Assembly: GCA_039105265.1 (NCBI GenBank) | Contig: JAPFFF010000056.1 | Span: 1,043,706 to 1,107,705, forward strand | Source of the DNA: Tritrichomonas musculus | Taxonomy: Eukaryota; Parabasalia; Tritrichomonadida; Tritrichomonadidae | Reading direction: 5' to 3' | Length of the DNA: 64,000 bases | Shown here: in pieces, positions 20,176 to 30,178 of the stretch | Numbering within the stretch: position 1 is the first letter of the stretch | Layout of the letters: every line of letters begins with the position of its first letter | The notes under the pieces: generated by a model | What the model saw: the letters and a program-made list of their open reading frames with translations, nothing else | The model's database searches: none | Told to the model about the DNA's origin: nothing | Translations under genes and position numbers: made by a program

Positions 20176-23100
20176 TCATTCGATAAACAACGAAATTGAT
20201 TTTAAAGAAGTGCATCCAGAGAAGGCATAATTGTCAATTGATCCCATACTTCGAGGGACGCTTATTGACGTCACAGATTGGCAGTTCAAGAAGGCCTTCT
20301 TGGCGATAGACCTTGACTGGCCTGGTATTGTAATTGCAGCCAGATTAGGGAACTCTTTGAAGTCATACTGCTGGACAGCTGTGACAGAACTAGCGAAAAC
20401 AAAAGTCTTCAAAAACGAGCAGCCAGTAAATGTTTGATCTTCAATTTGAGTCTTGTAAGGATCAATTGTCAATTGAGCCAAGCTTGTGCATCCAGTGAAA
20501 GTGTCATTATGAATGCATTGAACATTGACTGGTATTGCAATTTGTGCAAGTTCACTGCAGTTATAAAAGACAGCATTTCCTAACGATGTCAGTGCTGTTG
20601 GTAGTGTCGCTTGCTTCAATGAAGAACAGCAATAAAAAGTTCTATCATTGATTTCAGTAACAGTATTTGGAATTGTCATTGATGTCAATGATGAACATGA
20701 TTCAAAGCATCGTTCACCAATGAATGTGAGTGATGAGGGAAGTCCAATTTGGGTGAATGATGAACACCCTTTGAATGATGAGTTTCCAATTGTTTTAACT
20801 GATGCTGGAATCGTGATTGATGTCAATGCAGAACAGTCTTCGAAAGCATTATCTTCAATTGATTTTGCAGAAGAGGGGATCACGATTGTTGTCAAATTTG
20901 GAAACTTGCCAAAATCATACTTTTTGATAGATTCAACTGATGAATCAAATGTCAAAGCCTTTAATGATTGACATTCTGCAAATGAATTGTTTTCAATTCT
21001 GGTTTGATATGGATCAATTGTGATTTTCTCAAGCTTGTTGCACCCAGTGAATGTGTACGAGTAAATGTCTGTGACAGTACTTGGAATCACTATTTGGGTC
21101 AATGATGAGCACCCATAAAAAGCACCATCGCTGAGTGTTGTTAGAGTGCTTGGTAGAGCAATAGAAGCCAATGAATGGCACCAATTGAAAGCTAATTTTC
21201 CAATCGATGTGACTGTGTTTGGAATGGTCACAGATGTCAATGATGTGCATCCACATAGGCATTGGTCAGGTATATCAGTAACGTTGTTTGGAAATACAAT
21301 TTGCTTTAAACTTGAACAATTTTGGAAAGCACTTGCTTCAAATTCAGTTACATTTCCTGGAATTGTGACACTGTTGAGTGATTTACAGTTGTAGAATGTG
21401 TGTTCTCTAATCTTACTGACTGAATTTGGAACGGAAATAGAACTAATGGATGAGCATTCAGAAAAGGCATAGCTTCCAATCTCAGTAACTGATGAAGGGA
21501 TTCCCATCGATGTCAATGATGAACATGATTCAAAGCATCGTTCACCAATGAATGTGAGTGATGAAGGAAGTCCAATTTGGGTGAATGATGAACATCCTTT
21601 GAATGATGAGTTTCCAATTGTTTTAACTGATGCTGGAATCGTGATTGATGTCAATGCAGAACAGTCTTCAAAAGCATTATCTTCAATTGATTTTGCAGAA
21701 GAAGGAATCACGATTGTTGTCAAATTTGGAAACTTGCCAAAATCATACTTTTTGACAGATTCAACCGATGAATCAAATGTCAAATTAATCAATAAGTCAC
21801 ATTCATCAAACGTGTTCTGTTCAAGGTTCGTTTGATAAGGATCCATTGTGATTTTGGCCAACTTTGAACATCCAAGGAAGCAGTCATTTTTGATAGCTTG
21901 GACTGATCCAGGAATGACAATTTGTGTCATTGAAGAGCATCTTGTAAATACACTGTTACCGATACATGTGACAGAAGAAGGAATTGTAATTGAGGTGAGT
22001 TGAGAGCATCCATAAAAGGCACCATCACCGATGACCTCAACTGAAGTAGGAATTGTAACTTGTTTCAATGTTTGACAAAGCTTGAATGAATTCTTTCCAA
22101 TTTTTTTCACTGTCGAAGGAATTGAAATTGAATTCAAAACCAGGCATCCATAAAAAGAATTCTCACCAAGAGATTTGACTGGTGATGGAATAGCAAATCC
22201 CCCAAGTGTAGAGCATCCATAACAAAAGTTCGCTTTTATGCTATCCAAGGAGGATTGGATTGTTAATTGTGACAGCAATGGACAATCTTGAAACACCGAA
22301 TATCCAATCGATGTGACTGAGTTAGGTATCGTCATTTGTCTTAGTTGAGAACATCCTTTAAATACTTCATCACCAAGAGTTGTCACTGATGCAGGAATAG
22401 AGATTCCTTGAATAAGAGAGCAGCCAGTGAAGGCGTTGTTTCCTATCGACAAAATTGTGTTCGGAATGGAAATGGAAGTAAGGGCGGTGCAGCCACTGAA
22501 AACGTTCTTTCCAATTGACAACAAAGAAGAAGGAATTGAAATTGAATTCAATGAACTGCATCCCGAGAAAACATTGTCTCCTAATTCAGTCACTGAAGTT
22601 GGAATTGAATTCAACTTGATCGAAGTGCAGCCATTGAATACACCATTGCCGATCTTCGTGACTGATGAAGGAATGACAATTGAAGCAAGTAAAATGCAGC
22701 CTGAAAATGCATTGTCACAAATTGTTGACACCGAGGAAGGAACAACAAATTGTGTAAGTGACAAGCATTGTGAAAAGAGACTCTCTTCAATAGTGCTCAA
22801 TGAAGAAGGAAGACTAAGTTGTGTCAATGATGAGCAGCCATAAAAAGTGAACGATCCAATCATTGATACAAAAGGTGGAATCTTGATCTTGTCAAGCATT
22901 GAACATTCATAGAAAACTTGGCTGCCAATTGTTGTTAATGAAGATGGAAGCAATACTTCTTCAAGTGAAACGCAGCCATAAAAAGTTAAGTCTTCAAGTT
23001 TCGTCACAGATGTTGGAATGACAACTTTTTGGAGTGCCGTACAACCATAGAAGCAGCCGTTGCCAATCGATGTCACTGATGTTGGAATCATCACACGAAC

Positions 23101-23310
23101 CAATGATGAACAGTTGGAGAAGGCTGACTTAGCAATCGTCTTGACTGAGCCTGGAATGATTACTTGTGTCAGTGATGAGCAGCCATAGAAGGATGAGTCG
23201 CCAATGACTGCTACTGATGAAGGAATGGTTACATTTGTCAGCAAAGAGTAGCCAATGAAAGATTGTTCATCAATTTCCACCTCGCCAAATGGAATGTTAA
23301 TTGTCGTCAT
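20176..23310 (-). CDS. Large BspA-like LRR_5 repeat protein
   Basis: A 1044-residue protein made almost wholly of about 44 LRR_5 units of 23 residues (consensus SLTSITIPSSVTxIGxxAFxGC). No signal peptide, membrane anchor or other domain is seen. Two stretches of about 95 residues, near 20660-20935 and 21488-21763, are almost identical and lie 828 bases apart, exactly 12 repeat units, which points to segmental duplication or gene conversion. Upstream the same frame stays open back to a single TAA at 23395-23397, beyond which lies a gene with the helical N-terminal domain usual for this family. The 28 codons between that stop and the first ATG are Glu/Lys-rich linker. It is therefore probably the C-terminal part of a 1400-residue gene. 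Confidence 0.85.
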   Translation of the reverse strand: MTTINIPFGEVEIDEQSFIGYSLLTNVTIPSSVAVIGDSSFYGCSSLTQVIIPGSVKTIAKSAFSNCSSLVRVMIPTSVTSIGNGCFYGCTALQKVVIPTSVTKLEDLTFYGCVSLEEVLLPSSLTTIGSQVFYECSMLDKIKIPPFVSMIGSFTFYGCSSLTQLSLPSSLSTIEESLFSQCLSLTQFVVPSSVSTICDNAFSGCILLASIVIPSSVTKIGNGVFNGCTSIKLNSIPTSVTELGDNVFSGCSSLNSISIPSSLLSIGKNVFSGCTALTSISIPNTILSIGNNAFTGCSLIQGISIPASVTTLGDEVFKGCSQLRQMTIPNSVTSIGYSVFQDCPLLSQLTIQSSLDSIKANFCYGCSTLGGFAIPSPVKSLGENSFYGCLVLNSISIPSTVKKIGKNSFKLCQTLKQVTIPTSVEVIGDGAFYGCSQLTSITIPSSVTCIGNSVFTRCSSMTQIVIPGSVQAIKNDCFLGCSKLAKITMDPYQTNLEQNTFDECDLLINLTFDSSVESVKKYDFGKFPNLTTIVIPSSAKSIEDNAFEDCSALTSITIPASVKTIGNSSFKGCSSFTQIGLPSSLTFIGERCFESCSSLTSMGIPSSVTEIGSYAFSECSSISSISVPNSVSKIREHTFYNCKSLNSVTIPGNVTEFEASAFQNCSSLKQIVFPNNVTDIPDQCLCGCTSLTSVTIPNTVTSIGKLAFNWCHSLASIALPSTLTTLSDGAFYGCSSLTQIVIPSTVTDIYSYTFTGCNKLEKITIDPYQTRIENNSFAECQSLKALTFDSSVESIKKYDFGKFPNLTTIVIPSSAKSIEDNAFEDCSALTSITIPASVKTIGNSSFKGCSSFTQIGLPSSLTFIGERCFESCSSLTSMTIPNTVTEINDRTFYCCSSLKQATLPTALTSLGNAVFYNCSELAQIAIPVNVQCIHNDTFTGCTSLAQLTIDPYKTQIEDQTFTGCSFLKTFVFASSVTAVQQYDFKEFPNLAAITIPGQSRSIAKKAFLNCQSVTSISVPRSMGSIDNYAFSGCTSLKSISLFIE

Positions 23311-23394
23311 TTCAGGACTCTTCTTGAACTTAGGAAAACGTTGTTTTTGTTCTTCTTCTTCTTGAACAATGTTAGATATATTTTGTTTACTATT

Positions 23395-24435
23395 TTAACT
23401 TGTTCTTGTTAACAATTCTAAATCAGGTTGAATATCGCAAACCGATGATTTCATTAATGACAAATTAACGGTTTTATTTTTTTGGTAACTTTTTGTTAAC
23501 AATTCTAAGTCAGGTTCAATGTCAATCACTGATTCTTTCTGCAATGAAAGATTAAGTAATTGGTTTTGCTCATGACTTTGCTCAGTTGAAATTGTGAGAT
23601 CCGCTTTTTCATTCATCTTTTTGAATTGGCTATTCAATTTTGTGAGGCACTCAAAAAGTGAAGGATTTAAATATGTAAAGTCGAAAACATCTGAATAGTT
23701 TTCTACTAGTTTCTCAATAATTTCTTGTTGGCTTTGGCTGTGTTGAATAAAGGAGAACAAGAGTGAAGCGTCACTTTTGTAAACATCAAGGCATTTGAAT
23801 AAAAATGTCTGTATTATTTGGTCATCCTCAAGGTTTTCTTGGTTTTGTCTGAGATTGTAATATTTGTCTAAGATTTGGTAAATTACTGGAATTGGTAATT
23901 TTAAAAAAGTGTCATTTTGAATGTATTCAATTAAATTGATTGCAAAAACTTCAATTTCATCTTTTAAAAAAATATAAATAAAGTCGTTTAAATCTGTAGT
24001 TTGATCGATTAGATGAGATTTAAACAGGAAATAATTGAAAATAAGTTCTTTTTTGTGGATTGATATATGTTGAATCATCTTTTTGGTTAATTGGGTAATT
24101 TCATATTTGCAAGATAAATAATAAATATAAAAAATGTCTGAATTTTTAATCTGGCAGGTCTCACATTGGCATAAAGAGATGAAATTGAATATTGCTGAAT
24201 CTGGAATAATTGAATCGATTTCATCAACTTGGAGTAAATTTATTTCTGATATATTCTTGTATACATTTTGGTATTTATGAAAATAACGTGAAACTTTGAT
24301 AAATTTGTCGAAATTAAATTCATATTTTTTTTCATTATAAACAAAATACTTGCTGTTTTGGTCTCCATCATAATCACCAATTGAAAAAACAAAAGAGCTA
24401 TCTAAATCGTTATTGGGAACTAATTGTAATTCCAT
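23395..24435 (-). CDS. BTB-like/helical N-terminal domain protein, upstream half of a split BspA gene
   Basis: A 346-residue protein. Residues 30-110 (VYNEKKYEFNFDKFIKVSRYF to SIIPDSAIFNFISLC) have the layout of the degenerate BTB-like domain that precedes ankyrin or LRR_5 repeats in many trichomonad proteins, followed by an all-helical segment to about 250. The C-terminal 60 residues hold two copies of a short motif (VIDIEPDLELLTKSYQKN and VCDIQPDLELLTRTS). The second runs into the stop TAA at 23395. The frame continues open beyond this stop, straight into the BspA repeat protein at 20176-23310. The pair is best read as one gene cut by a nonsense codon, or a case of readthrough. Confidence 0.65.
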   Translation of the reverse strand: MELQLVPNNDLDSSFVFSIGDYDGDQNSKYFVYNEKKYEFNFDKFIKVSRYFHKYQNVYKNISEINLLQVDEIDSIIPDSAIFNFISLCQCETCQIKNSDIFYIYYLSCKYEITQLTKKMIQHISIHKKELIFNYFLFKSHLIDQTTDLNDFIYIFLKDEIEVFAINLIEYIQNDTFLKLPIPVIYQILDKYYNLRQNQENLEDDQIIQTFLFKCLDVYKSDASLLFSFIQHSQSQQEIIEKLVENYSDVFDFTYLNPSLFECLTKLNSQFKKMNEKADLTISTEQSHEQNQLLNLSLQKESVIDIEPDLELLTKSYQKNKTVNLSLMKSSVCDIQPDLELLTRTS

Positions 24436-25100
24436 TTATAATTTGATAAAAAAAAATTTGATAAATATGTCATTTTTGTTTTAACGGTCGTTTTACATAA
24501 ATATTTTACAGATAAAGAAAAAATTGATGTTATTTTATCAATATAATTAAAAAATGAAAAGAATAAATGTGGCAATTTTTTTCCAAATTAAGATTGAATT
24601 TTTCAATCATTATTTTCGTTTTGAATTAAAATCATTTTAAAATTTTTGGGGCATATACTTATATAGAAACAATAAAGTTCCAAATAATTTAATTTTATAT
24701 ACTAATTATACTAAAATAAGAATAATAAATAAATTTAGATAACTAAATCTATCATTTTTATATTGAATATTCTCTCAGCAAACTATGATTTATTAGCAGC
24801 ATTTCATTTATGTAAGCAATCATCTGAAAAGTTTCTAGTATAACAATAATAGTTGAATATATCCAGCATCATTTCTCTCTACAATATTCTTTCATTGTAA
24901 TGTCATTATTACAATATATCAACGAAACCTTCTCAATATTATTTAAAATAAATTTACAAATGAAATAATTTATAATGAATGCCATTAAAAAATTATTATC
25001 AAAATGAAAATATAAAAACATCAGATTAGTTATTAATTGTATTCGATTTTTCAAATATTTGAATTTAATTTCAAAAGAGATTTGTATAATGCCTGTATAA
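24436..25100. other. Intergenic spacer
   Basis: AT-rich. An open frame at 24869-25126 (-) is rich in Ile, Phe, Asn and Lys; it could be a shifted continuation of the decayed gene to its right but is not convincing alone. Confidence 0.3.
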
Positions 25101-25661
25101 TTATTTCTGATTGGTCTTTTTTTCATAGGGAGAAATTTGTTTTAATTGTCCAATTGACTGCTCAATTTTTTGAAATTCATCGGTAGAAGTAAAATTCTTT
25201 ACATAGTGAACGTTTTTCAAATTCAAATTAGCCATCAAAACATGCTTTATGCAACGATTCTGCTCCTTTATAACGAAAATTAAAAAGAATTGAAGCTATT
25301 GTAACACATATATTTCAACATTAGTAAAACAGCACAGAATTTTTATTGCCCAGCTGTTTGATTTTGCATCATTCCCAAAAAAAGCTAAAAAGGCTTTGAA
25401 AAACTATATATAATGTAAAAAAGAAATATATATATTTATGTCATTTTACTCCATTAAAATTTTTGAAATATAATCGCGTAAAAATTGAAAAAAAATTATG
25501 TGTAAAAACTTTTTCAAAGCGTTTGAGAGAAAATCTCGGAAAAAAGGGGAAAAAAAATCTATCAATTCATCTGATTTAAGAGGATTTTTAGTGAAGTTCT
25601 TTTCATTTCTTGGTTGTGAATGATTCAAAACGCTATTAATTAAATCAATTATTTTATTCAT
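25101..25661 (-). pseudogene. Decayed host gene, family unknown
   Basis: On the minus strand a 71-codon frame at 25446-25661 starts MNKIIDLINSVLNHSQPR and is followed by a second coding-like frame to 25101. The second includes FFGNDAKSNSWAIKILC, then after one stop EQNRCIKHVLMANLNLKN and FTSTDEFQKIEQSIGQLK. Residue composition is balanced rather than AT-driven, which suggests a real gene now broken by at least two stops. The family is not recognised. Confidence 0.35.
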
Positions 25662-25952
25662 GTAATTTCTTCTGACTAATAAAAAAAAAAGTCATGAATA
25701 TCTGATTATTTGATAAAAAATGAAACTAATATATTCGTATTATATAGTATTTAATATATAATTAAAATATATATTTGTAAAAAATATAAATTCCTTAAAA
25801 GAGTAAAGTAGAATACAAAAAAAATTACAAAAAAAAAAAAATTGAGAGTTAAAAATTCAATAAGTTCTCACAAAAATTCAATTGAAAAAAAAAAGATCAT
25901 TTATTAAATATTTTGGACAAATCCGACAAAAAAAAAATAAATATAATTAATT

Positions 25953-28900
25953 TTAGAACCAAGGATTCTTTCTCAGTTCCTTTGCCATTTGGTGGAATTT
26001 CTGAGCTGAAGTGAGGAGTTTGTTTGCCTTAATCTCCATTTCATTTAACATTTCACCTCTTTCATTCGCCTTCACGAGCAGCTGCTGCATCATGTCCTGT
26101 GTCTCGCTGATCTTTGCAGTCATTGCGCTAGACCTGCTGTATTGAAAGGCTGTATCGGCGTCCTTTACAGTATCGTCTTTCTTTCCGAAAAGTTTCAAGA
26201 ACTTGTTCACTTTTGGCGTCTCAATGACGGGCTCCTGGATGTCATACAATTTTGGCGGTTGGATATCGTCCAAGTACAACGATACGGAATTCGGCTCGTA
26301 CAAGACTGCGCCGAACTTGTGGAACAGTGCCGCCCTTCCGTTCTTAGAAATCGGAATTTTATCGATGACTGAAGAGGAGACGTCTGGCAGTGGAAGCATT
26401 GAAACTTGAGAGGTTGTTTGGACGATAAGAGTGCCAAATTTTGTGAAGGTCGCAGCTATCGTCGACGGTTGTTTAACCTTCCTTATCTTTCGAAGTTTCT
26501 TCTCCTTCGCGTCAAAGTCAAGTACGACGATACGGCTAGACGTTACGATGACGATATAAGCCTCTTCGCCGTCCTTCGGCGAATGGCCCAAATAATTGAC
26601 CACTTCGAAGGCCAAAATCTGATCGTCTTCGCTTTTGATAATCTTCTTCTGTTGGTCCTTGAAGACAAGATGACGGTCGCTGATGAAATACACAATTGAA
26701 TCCATAAATGGTCGCCAGTCTATTATGTTCGAGCTGGGGCACTTCTCGCTGCTCTCAACGAGATCGAAGCCGTCCTCGGTGGCCTTCGTATTGAGGACTG
26801 TCCCGTCGGAAAGCACAAAGTCGGGGAAGCGGCGCTTCGTGTGGCGCTGGAAGGACAGGTCGTCGAGCGTCTGAAGGACGGTCTTGCGGCCTTTCTTGAG
26901 GTCGAAGTAGCAGACATCGTCATCGTCCTCAACGAAGAGGACTTTCTCGTGGCTGACGCCAAGTGGCGTGTTGGAGACTTGAGATGAGTCGACCTTGAAG
27001 TGGTTGCGGATGACGCCGTGCCTGTACCTGTATACAATGAAGTGTGTAAGGTCCTCGTATTCTGGCTCTTTGGATGCTTTCTCTTCTTCTTCTTCTTTCT
27101 TCCTTTTTTCTTCCTCTTCTTTCTTTCTCTTTTCTTCTTCTTCTTTCTTCTTTTTCTCTTCTTCTTCCTTCTTTCTCTTTTCTTCCTCTTCTTTTCTCTT
27201 TTTCTCTTCTTCTTCTTCCTTCTTTCTCTTTTCTTCCTCTTCTTTTCTCTTTTTCTCTTCTTCTTCCTTCTTTCTCTTTTCTTCCTCTTCTTTTCTCTTT
27301 TTCTCTTCTTCTTCTTCCTTCTTTCTCTTTTCTTCCTCTTCTTTTCTCTTTTTCTCTTCTTCTTCTTCCTTCTTTCTCTTTTCTTCCTCTTCTTTTCTCT
27401 TTTTCTCTTCTTCTTCTTCCTTCTTTCTCTTTTCTTCCTCTTCTTTTCTCTTTTTCTCTTCTTCTTCTTCCTTCTTTCTCTTTTCTTCCTCTTCTTTTCT
27501 CTTTTTCTCTTCTTCTTCCTTCTTTCTCTTTTCTTCCTCTTCTTTTCTCTTTTTCTCTTCTTCTTCTTCCTTCTTTCTCTTTTCTTCCTCTTCTTTTCTC
27601 TTTTTCTCTTCTTCTTCTTCCTTCTTTCTCTTTTCTTCCTCTTCTTTTCTCTTTTTCTCTTCTTCTTCTTCCTTCTTTTTACTTTCTTCATCTTCATCGT
27701 TTTTATCTTTATTTTCTTCATTTTCACCTTTATCTTCTTCCTCCTTCTTTTCATCTTTATCATTCTTTTCATCTTCTTTGTCTTCATTTTCTTCTTCTTT
27801 CTTTTGATCGTTATCATTCTTATCTTCACCTTTCTCTACTTTTTCTTCATCATCGCTCTTGTCTTTACTGTCACCTTCCTTTTCATCATTCTTTTCATCT
27901 TCTTCTCCTTCCTTTCTTCCTCCTTCTTTTCTAAAGACGATTCCGTTGCCTTCTTTTTTATCGTCTTCTTCATTTCCACCTTTCTTGCTTTCGTTATCAT
28001 CATCATCATCCTTACTCTTCTTTTCAGCTTTATCATCATCTTTCTTTTCTTTTTCTTCTTCTTTCTTTTCGTCTTCTTTTTTTCCCGATTCCTTCTTAAA
28101 AACAATTTTTTCTTTTCGTTTCTTTTTGGCTTCGGTTTTCTTTTTCTGAACTTTTTCCACTTTTTCAACAGTAAAAACATAGTAGTCCTCTTCATCGGCG
28201 AATGCAAATTTGACATCTGGCGGTTTGAACATGAAGTGATCGATCACTTTTCCGTCAAAATAAAGAAATCGCCCATAATCAGTAGAAACGGCGATTTCTT
28301 GGGGATTTGATCGTTCAAATGGCTTTGCATATCTGATTAATGTTTCTGGCATAACATATTCGCCTTTTAAGGTCAATTTTGGATTTTTATTTTCATATAC
28401 GATATCTCCTGTCTCTGAGCGAATTATTGAGATCCAATTGGACCCGTTAAGCATTCCAACAAAAATGGCTTTGCTTCCTTTTGGTGCATTGATTGACGAT
28501 ACGACGTTTGTATACATGAATAAATTGGGATTGCCTTTTTCATCAATTGCTGCTGTCCATTGGTCAATCGAATCAATCATTTGAGCATTCATTCTGTATT
28601 GGGAGCCAAGTTCAAGTTTTTGAACATCAAGACCTTCGATTATTTCATGTGCAATTAGAAATCTGTAGCCTGAAGACCAGCATATTGATTTTACTGGTTT
28701 CTTTTCAAAAATATTGATGTAAAGATTTGTTAAATTGAGGCTTTCAATTGAAAATCCATAAATTGAACCTCCGCTTGTAAGCAATAAAGCAAATTCTGGA
28801 TGAACTGGCGAAAGAGCAATATCAACTATATCAAATTCAAGAGGAGTTGTACGAGATAAAATTCCATCAGGCTTGATTATCCAGTGTGTACAAATGTTTT

Positions 28901-29264
28901 GAATTTTTGATGACTTGATTGAATTTAGCATTTCAAGATCGTGAGGATTTGGTTTTTCAATACGAGAAGGATGATTTTGAAACATTGTCTTACTGCAAAT
29001 CGAGAAAAACGAAGAGGAATTGGGAAGAGAGATTATCTTTAGAAGCGGATAATTTACGCTTTTTGGTGAGCGAAATATGTGATGATGTTTATTAATAATA
29101 TATAGATAGCCATTTGCTGTGCCTAGAGCATACATACCAAAGCGTGGTTCGTATGCTCCAGATATTATTTCTGAATCAATTGATGTTGTGAAGCAAGCTA
29201 AATGTTTCTTTAGCATCTCTTCTGGCGGAGATGGCATTTTGACGTTCCTAAAAAAAGAGAACAT
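25953..29264 (-). CDS. Tomosyn/Lgl-like protein with C-terminal R-SNARE and Lys/Glu repeat insert
   Basis: Tomosyn and Lgl proteins combine beta-propellers with, in tomosyn, a C-terminal R-SNARE helix that competes for target SNAREs and so tunes vesicle fusion. Residues 1-370 read as WD40-like blades (GMYALGTANGYLYII, VDIALSPVHPEFALLLTSGG, VKSICWSSGYRFLIAHE). Residues about 380-740 are a highly charged insert, mostly EEEEKRKKEEEEEKKRK repeats. Residues about 745-1030 return to blade-like sequence. The last 65 residues (NERGEMLNEMEIKANKLL, then AQKFHQMAKEL) match an R-SNARE with the central Arg and no membrane anchor, as in tomosyn. The 1103-residue length also fits tomosyn. The 3' third (about 26000-27060) is clearly richer in G+C than the 5' part. 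Confidence 0.75.
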   Translation of the reverse strand: MFSFFRNVKMPSPPEEMLKKHLACFTTSIDSEIISGAYEPRFGMYALGTANGYLYIINKHHHIFRSPKSVNYPLLKIISLPNSSSFFSICSKTMFQNHPSRIEKPNPHDLEMLNSIKSSKIQNICTHWIIKPDGILSRTTPLEFDIVDIALSPVHPEFALLLTSGGSIYGFSIESLNLTNLYINIFEKKPVKSICWSSGYRFLIAHEIIEGLDVQKLELGSQYRMNAQMIDSIDQWTAAIDEKGNPNLFMYTNVVSSINAPKGSKAIFVGMLNGSNWISIIRSETGDIVYENKNPKLTLKGEYVMPETLIRYAKPFERSNPQEIAVSTDYGRFLYFDGKVIDHFMFKPPDVKFAFADEEDYYVFTVEKVEKVQKKKTEAKKKRKEKIVFKKESGKKEDEKKEEEKEKKDDDKAEKKSKDDDDDNESKKGGNEEDDKKEGNGIVFRKEGGRKEGEEDEKNDEKEGDSKDKSDDEEKVEKGEDKNDNDQKKEEENEDKEDEKNDKDEKKEEEDKGENEENKDKNDEDEESKKKEEEEEKKRKEEEEKRKKEEEEEKKRKEEEEKRKKEEEEEKKRKEEEEKRKKEEEEKKRKEEEEKRKKEEEEEKKRKEEEEKRKKEEEEEKKRKEEEEKRKKEEEEEKKRKEEEEKRKKEEEEEKKRKEEEEKRKKEEEEKKRKEEEEKRKKEEEEEKKRKEEEEKRKKEEEEKKKKEEEEKRKKEEEEKRKKEEEEEKASKEPEYEDLTHFIVYRYRHGVIRNHFKVDSSQVSNTPLGVSHEKVLFVEDDDDVCYFDLKKGRKTVLQTLDDLSFQRHTKRRFPDFVLSDGTVLNTKATEDGFDLVESSEKCPSSNIIDWRPFMDSIVYFISDRHLVFKDQQKKIIKSEDDQILAFEVVNYLGHSPKDGEEAYIVIVTSSRIVVLDFDAKEKKLRKIRKVKQPSTIAATFTKFGTLIVQTTSQVSMLPLPDVSSSVIDKIPISKNGRAALFHKFGAVLYEPNSVSLYLDDIQPPKLYDIQEPVIETPKVNKFLKLFGKKDDTVKDADTAFQYSRSSAMTAKISETQDMMQQLLVKANERGEMLNEMEIKANKLLTSAQKFHQMAKELRKNPWF
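27081..27675. repeat. Polypurine/polypyrimidine minisatellite in coding sequence
   Basis: Tandem units of about 48-51 bases, pyrimidine-only on the plus strand, encode the EEEEKRKKEEEEEKKRK repeat of the tomosyn-like protein. About a dozen units are nearly identical at the DNA level, so the array is young or kept uniform by unequal exchange. Long frames on the opposite strand and in other frames here are by-products. Confidence 0.9.
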
Positions 29265-30178
29265 TCTTAATTACTTATAATCTCTAGATTTTTTATAAAT
29301 TTTCCCTCTTTCAAAAATTTCAATCAGCATTTATAAAAAGTTTATTTATTTTTTATGTTAAAAATAACCCAATTCAATCTATTGTTCCTTTTTTACAATA
29401 TTTAAGTTAATGACTTATAAAAATGCCATAATTCCTCTTTTCAATATTTCGCAGATAATTATGTATTAATTTTTATTGATTTAAAAGAAGTATTGTCAGA
29501 AAGAATTGTTGAAATTCAGAGAATTGCTTTGTTATTTTTACCAATGAATACATCAGGATCTTCAGTATTGAATTTCCAAGGTACTTTCACAATATATTCA
29601 TTAGTATTTATATTAATTTTCTCAATAGAGTAGCTGCATTATTGCCATTCCTTGAAAGCGTGCTTCTCAGTGATTCAAGTGACGAATAACTACATTATTT
29701 ACGGTCTACTGTATACTACTAATTTCAGCATTTGCGTCATCATTAATATTTTTTGTGATTCCTGCGGAAATAGTATTTATTTCTTGTTCAGTTCATGTTT
29801 AATAGCCTCAAGATATGGTTTGTTTACGAGTTGATATCTCTTGCATTTCTTCTATCTGTTTTTCAATCATTCTAAGTCTAGCCCAATTGAAGTTAATATT
29901 AGTTGTTTCTTTCAAATATACTTCGAATAGCATATTGGTTGTTAACTATAATAGAAAATATGTGAGTCAATTTTATTTTTATCCTCAATTTATTTTGGAT
30001 TGAATTAGTTAATTATTGCAAAAATAATTTTAATGAATAAGTTAATAAAATATTCAAAGATGTTAAAAGAAACAAATACTCAATATTAAATAAAAAAGTA
30101 AAACTATATATTTTTTATTAATTTAATAATTTTTATTATCTCTATAAATAAAACATAAATAAATGCAAAAATCTGTAT
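29265..30178. other. Intergenic region with a decayed coding-like stretch
   Basis: Mostly AT-rich. On the minus strand between about 29950 and 29470 several short coding-like pieces occur in order (LFEVYLKETTNINFNWARL, EINTISAGITKNINDDANAE, EYIVKVPWKFNTEDPDVFIG), broken by stops and frame changes. This looks like an old host gene of unknown family. Confidence 0.3.

Noticed and set aside
20231-22843. Plus-strand frames over the BspA gene
   Set aside because: They follow the 69-base repeat period of the minus-strand LRR_5 gene and are its shadows.
26723-28310. Several long open frames on both strands over the minisatellite
   Set aside because: A purine-only repeat has no stop codons in most frames; these frames consist of Ser/Phe/Leu or Lys/Arg runs and mirror the tomosyn-like gene.
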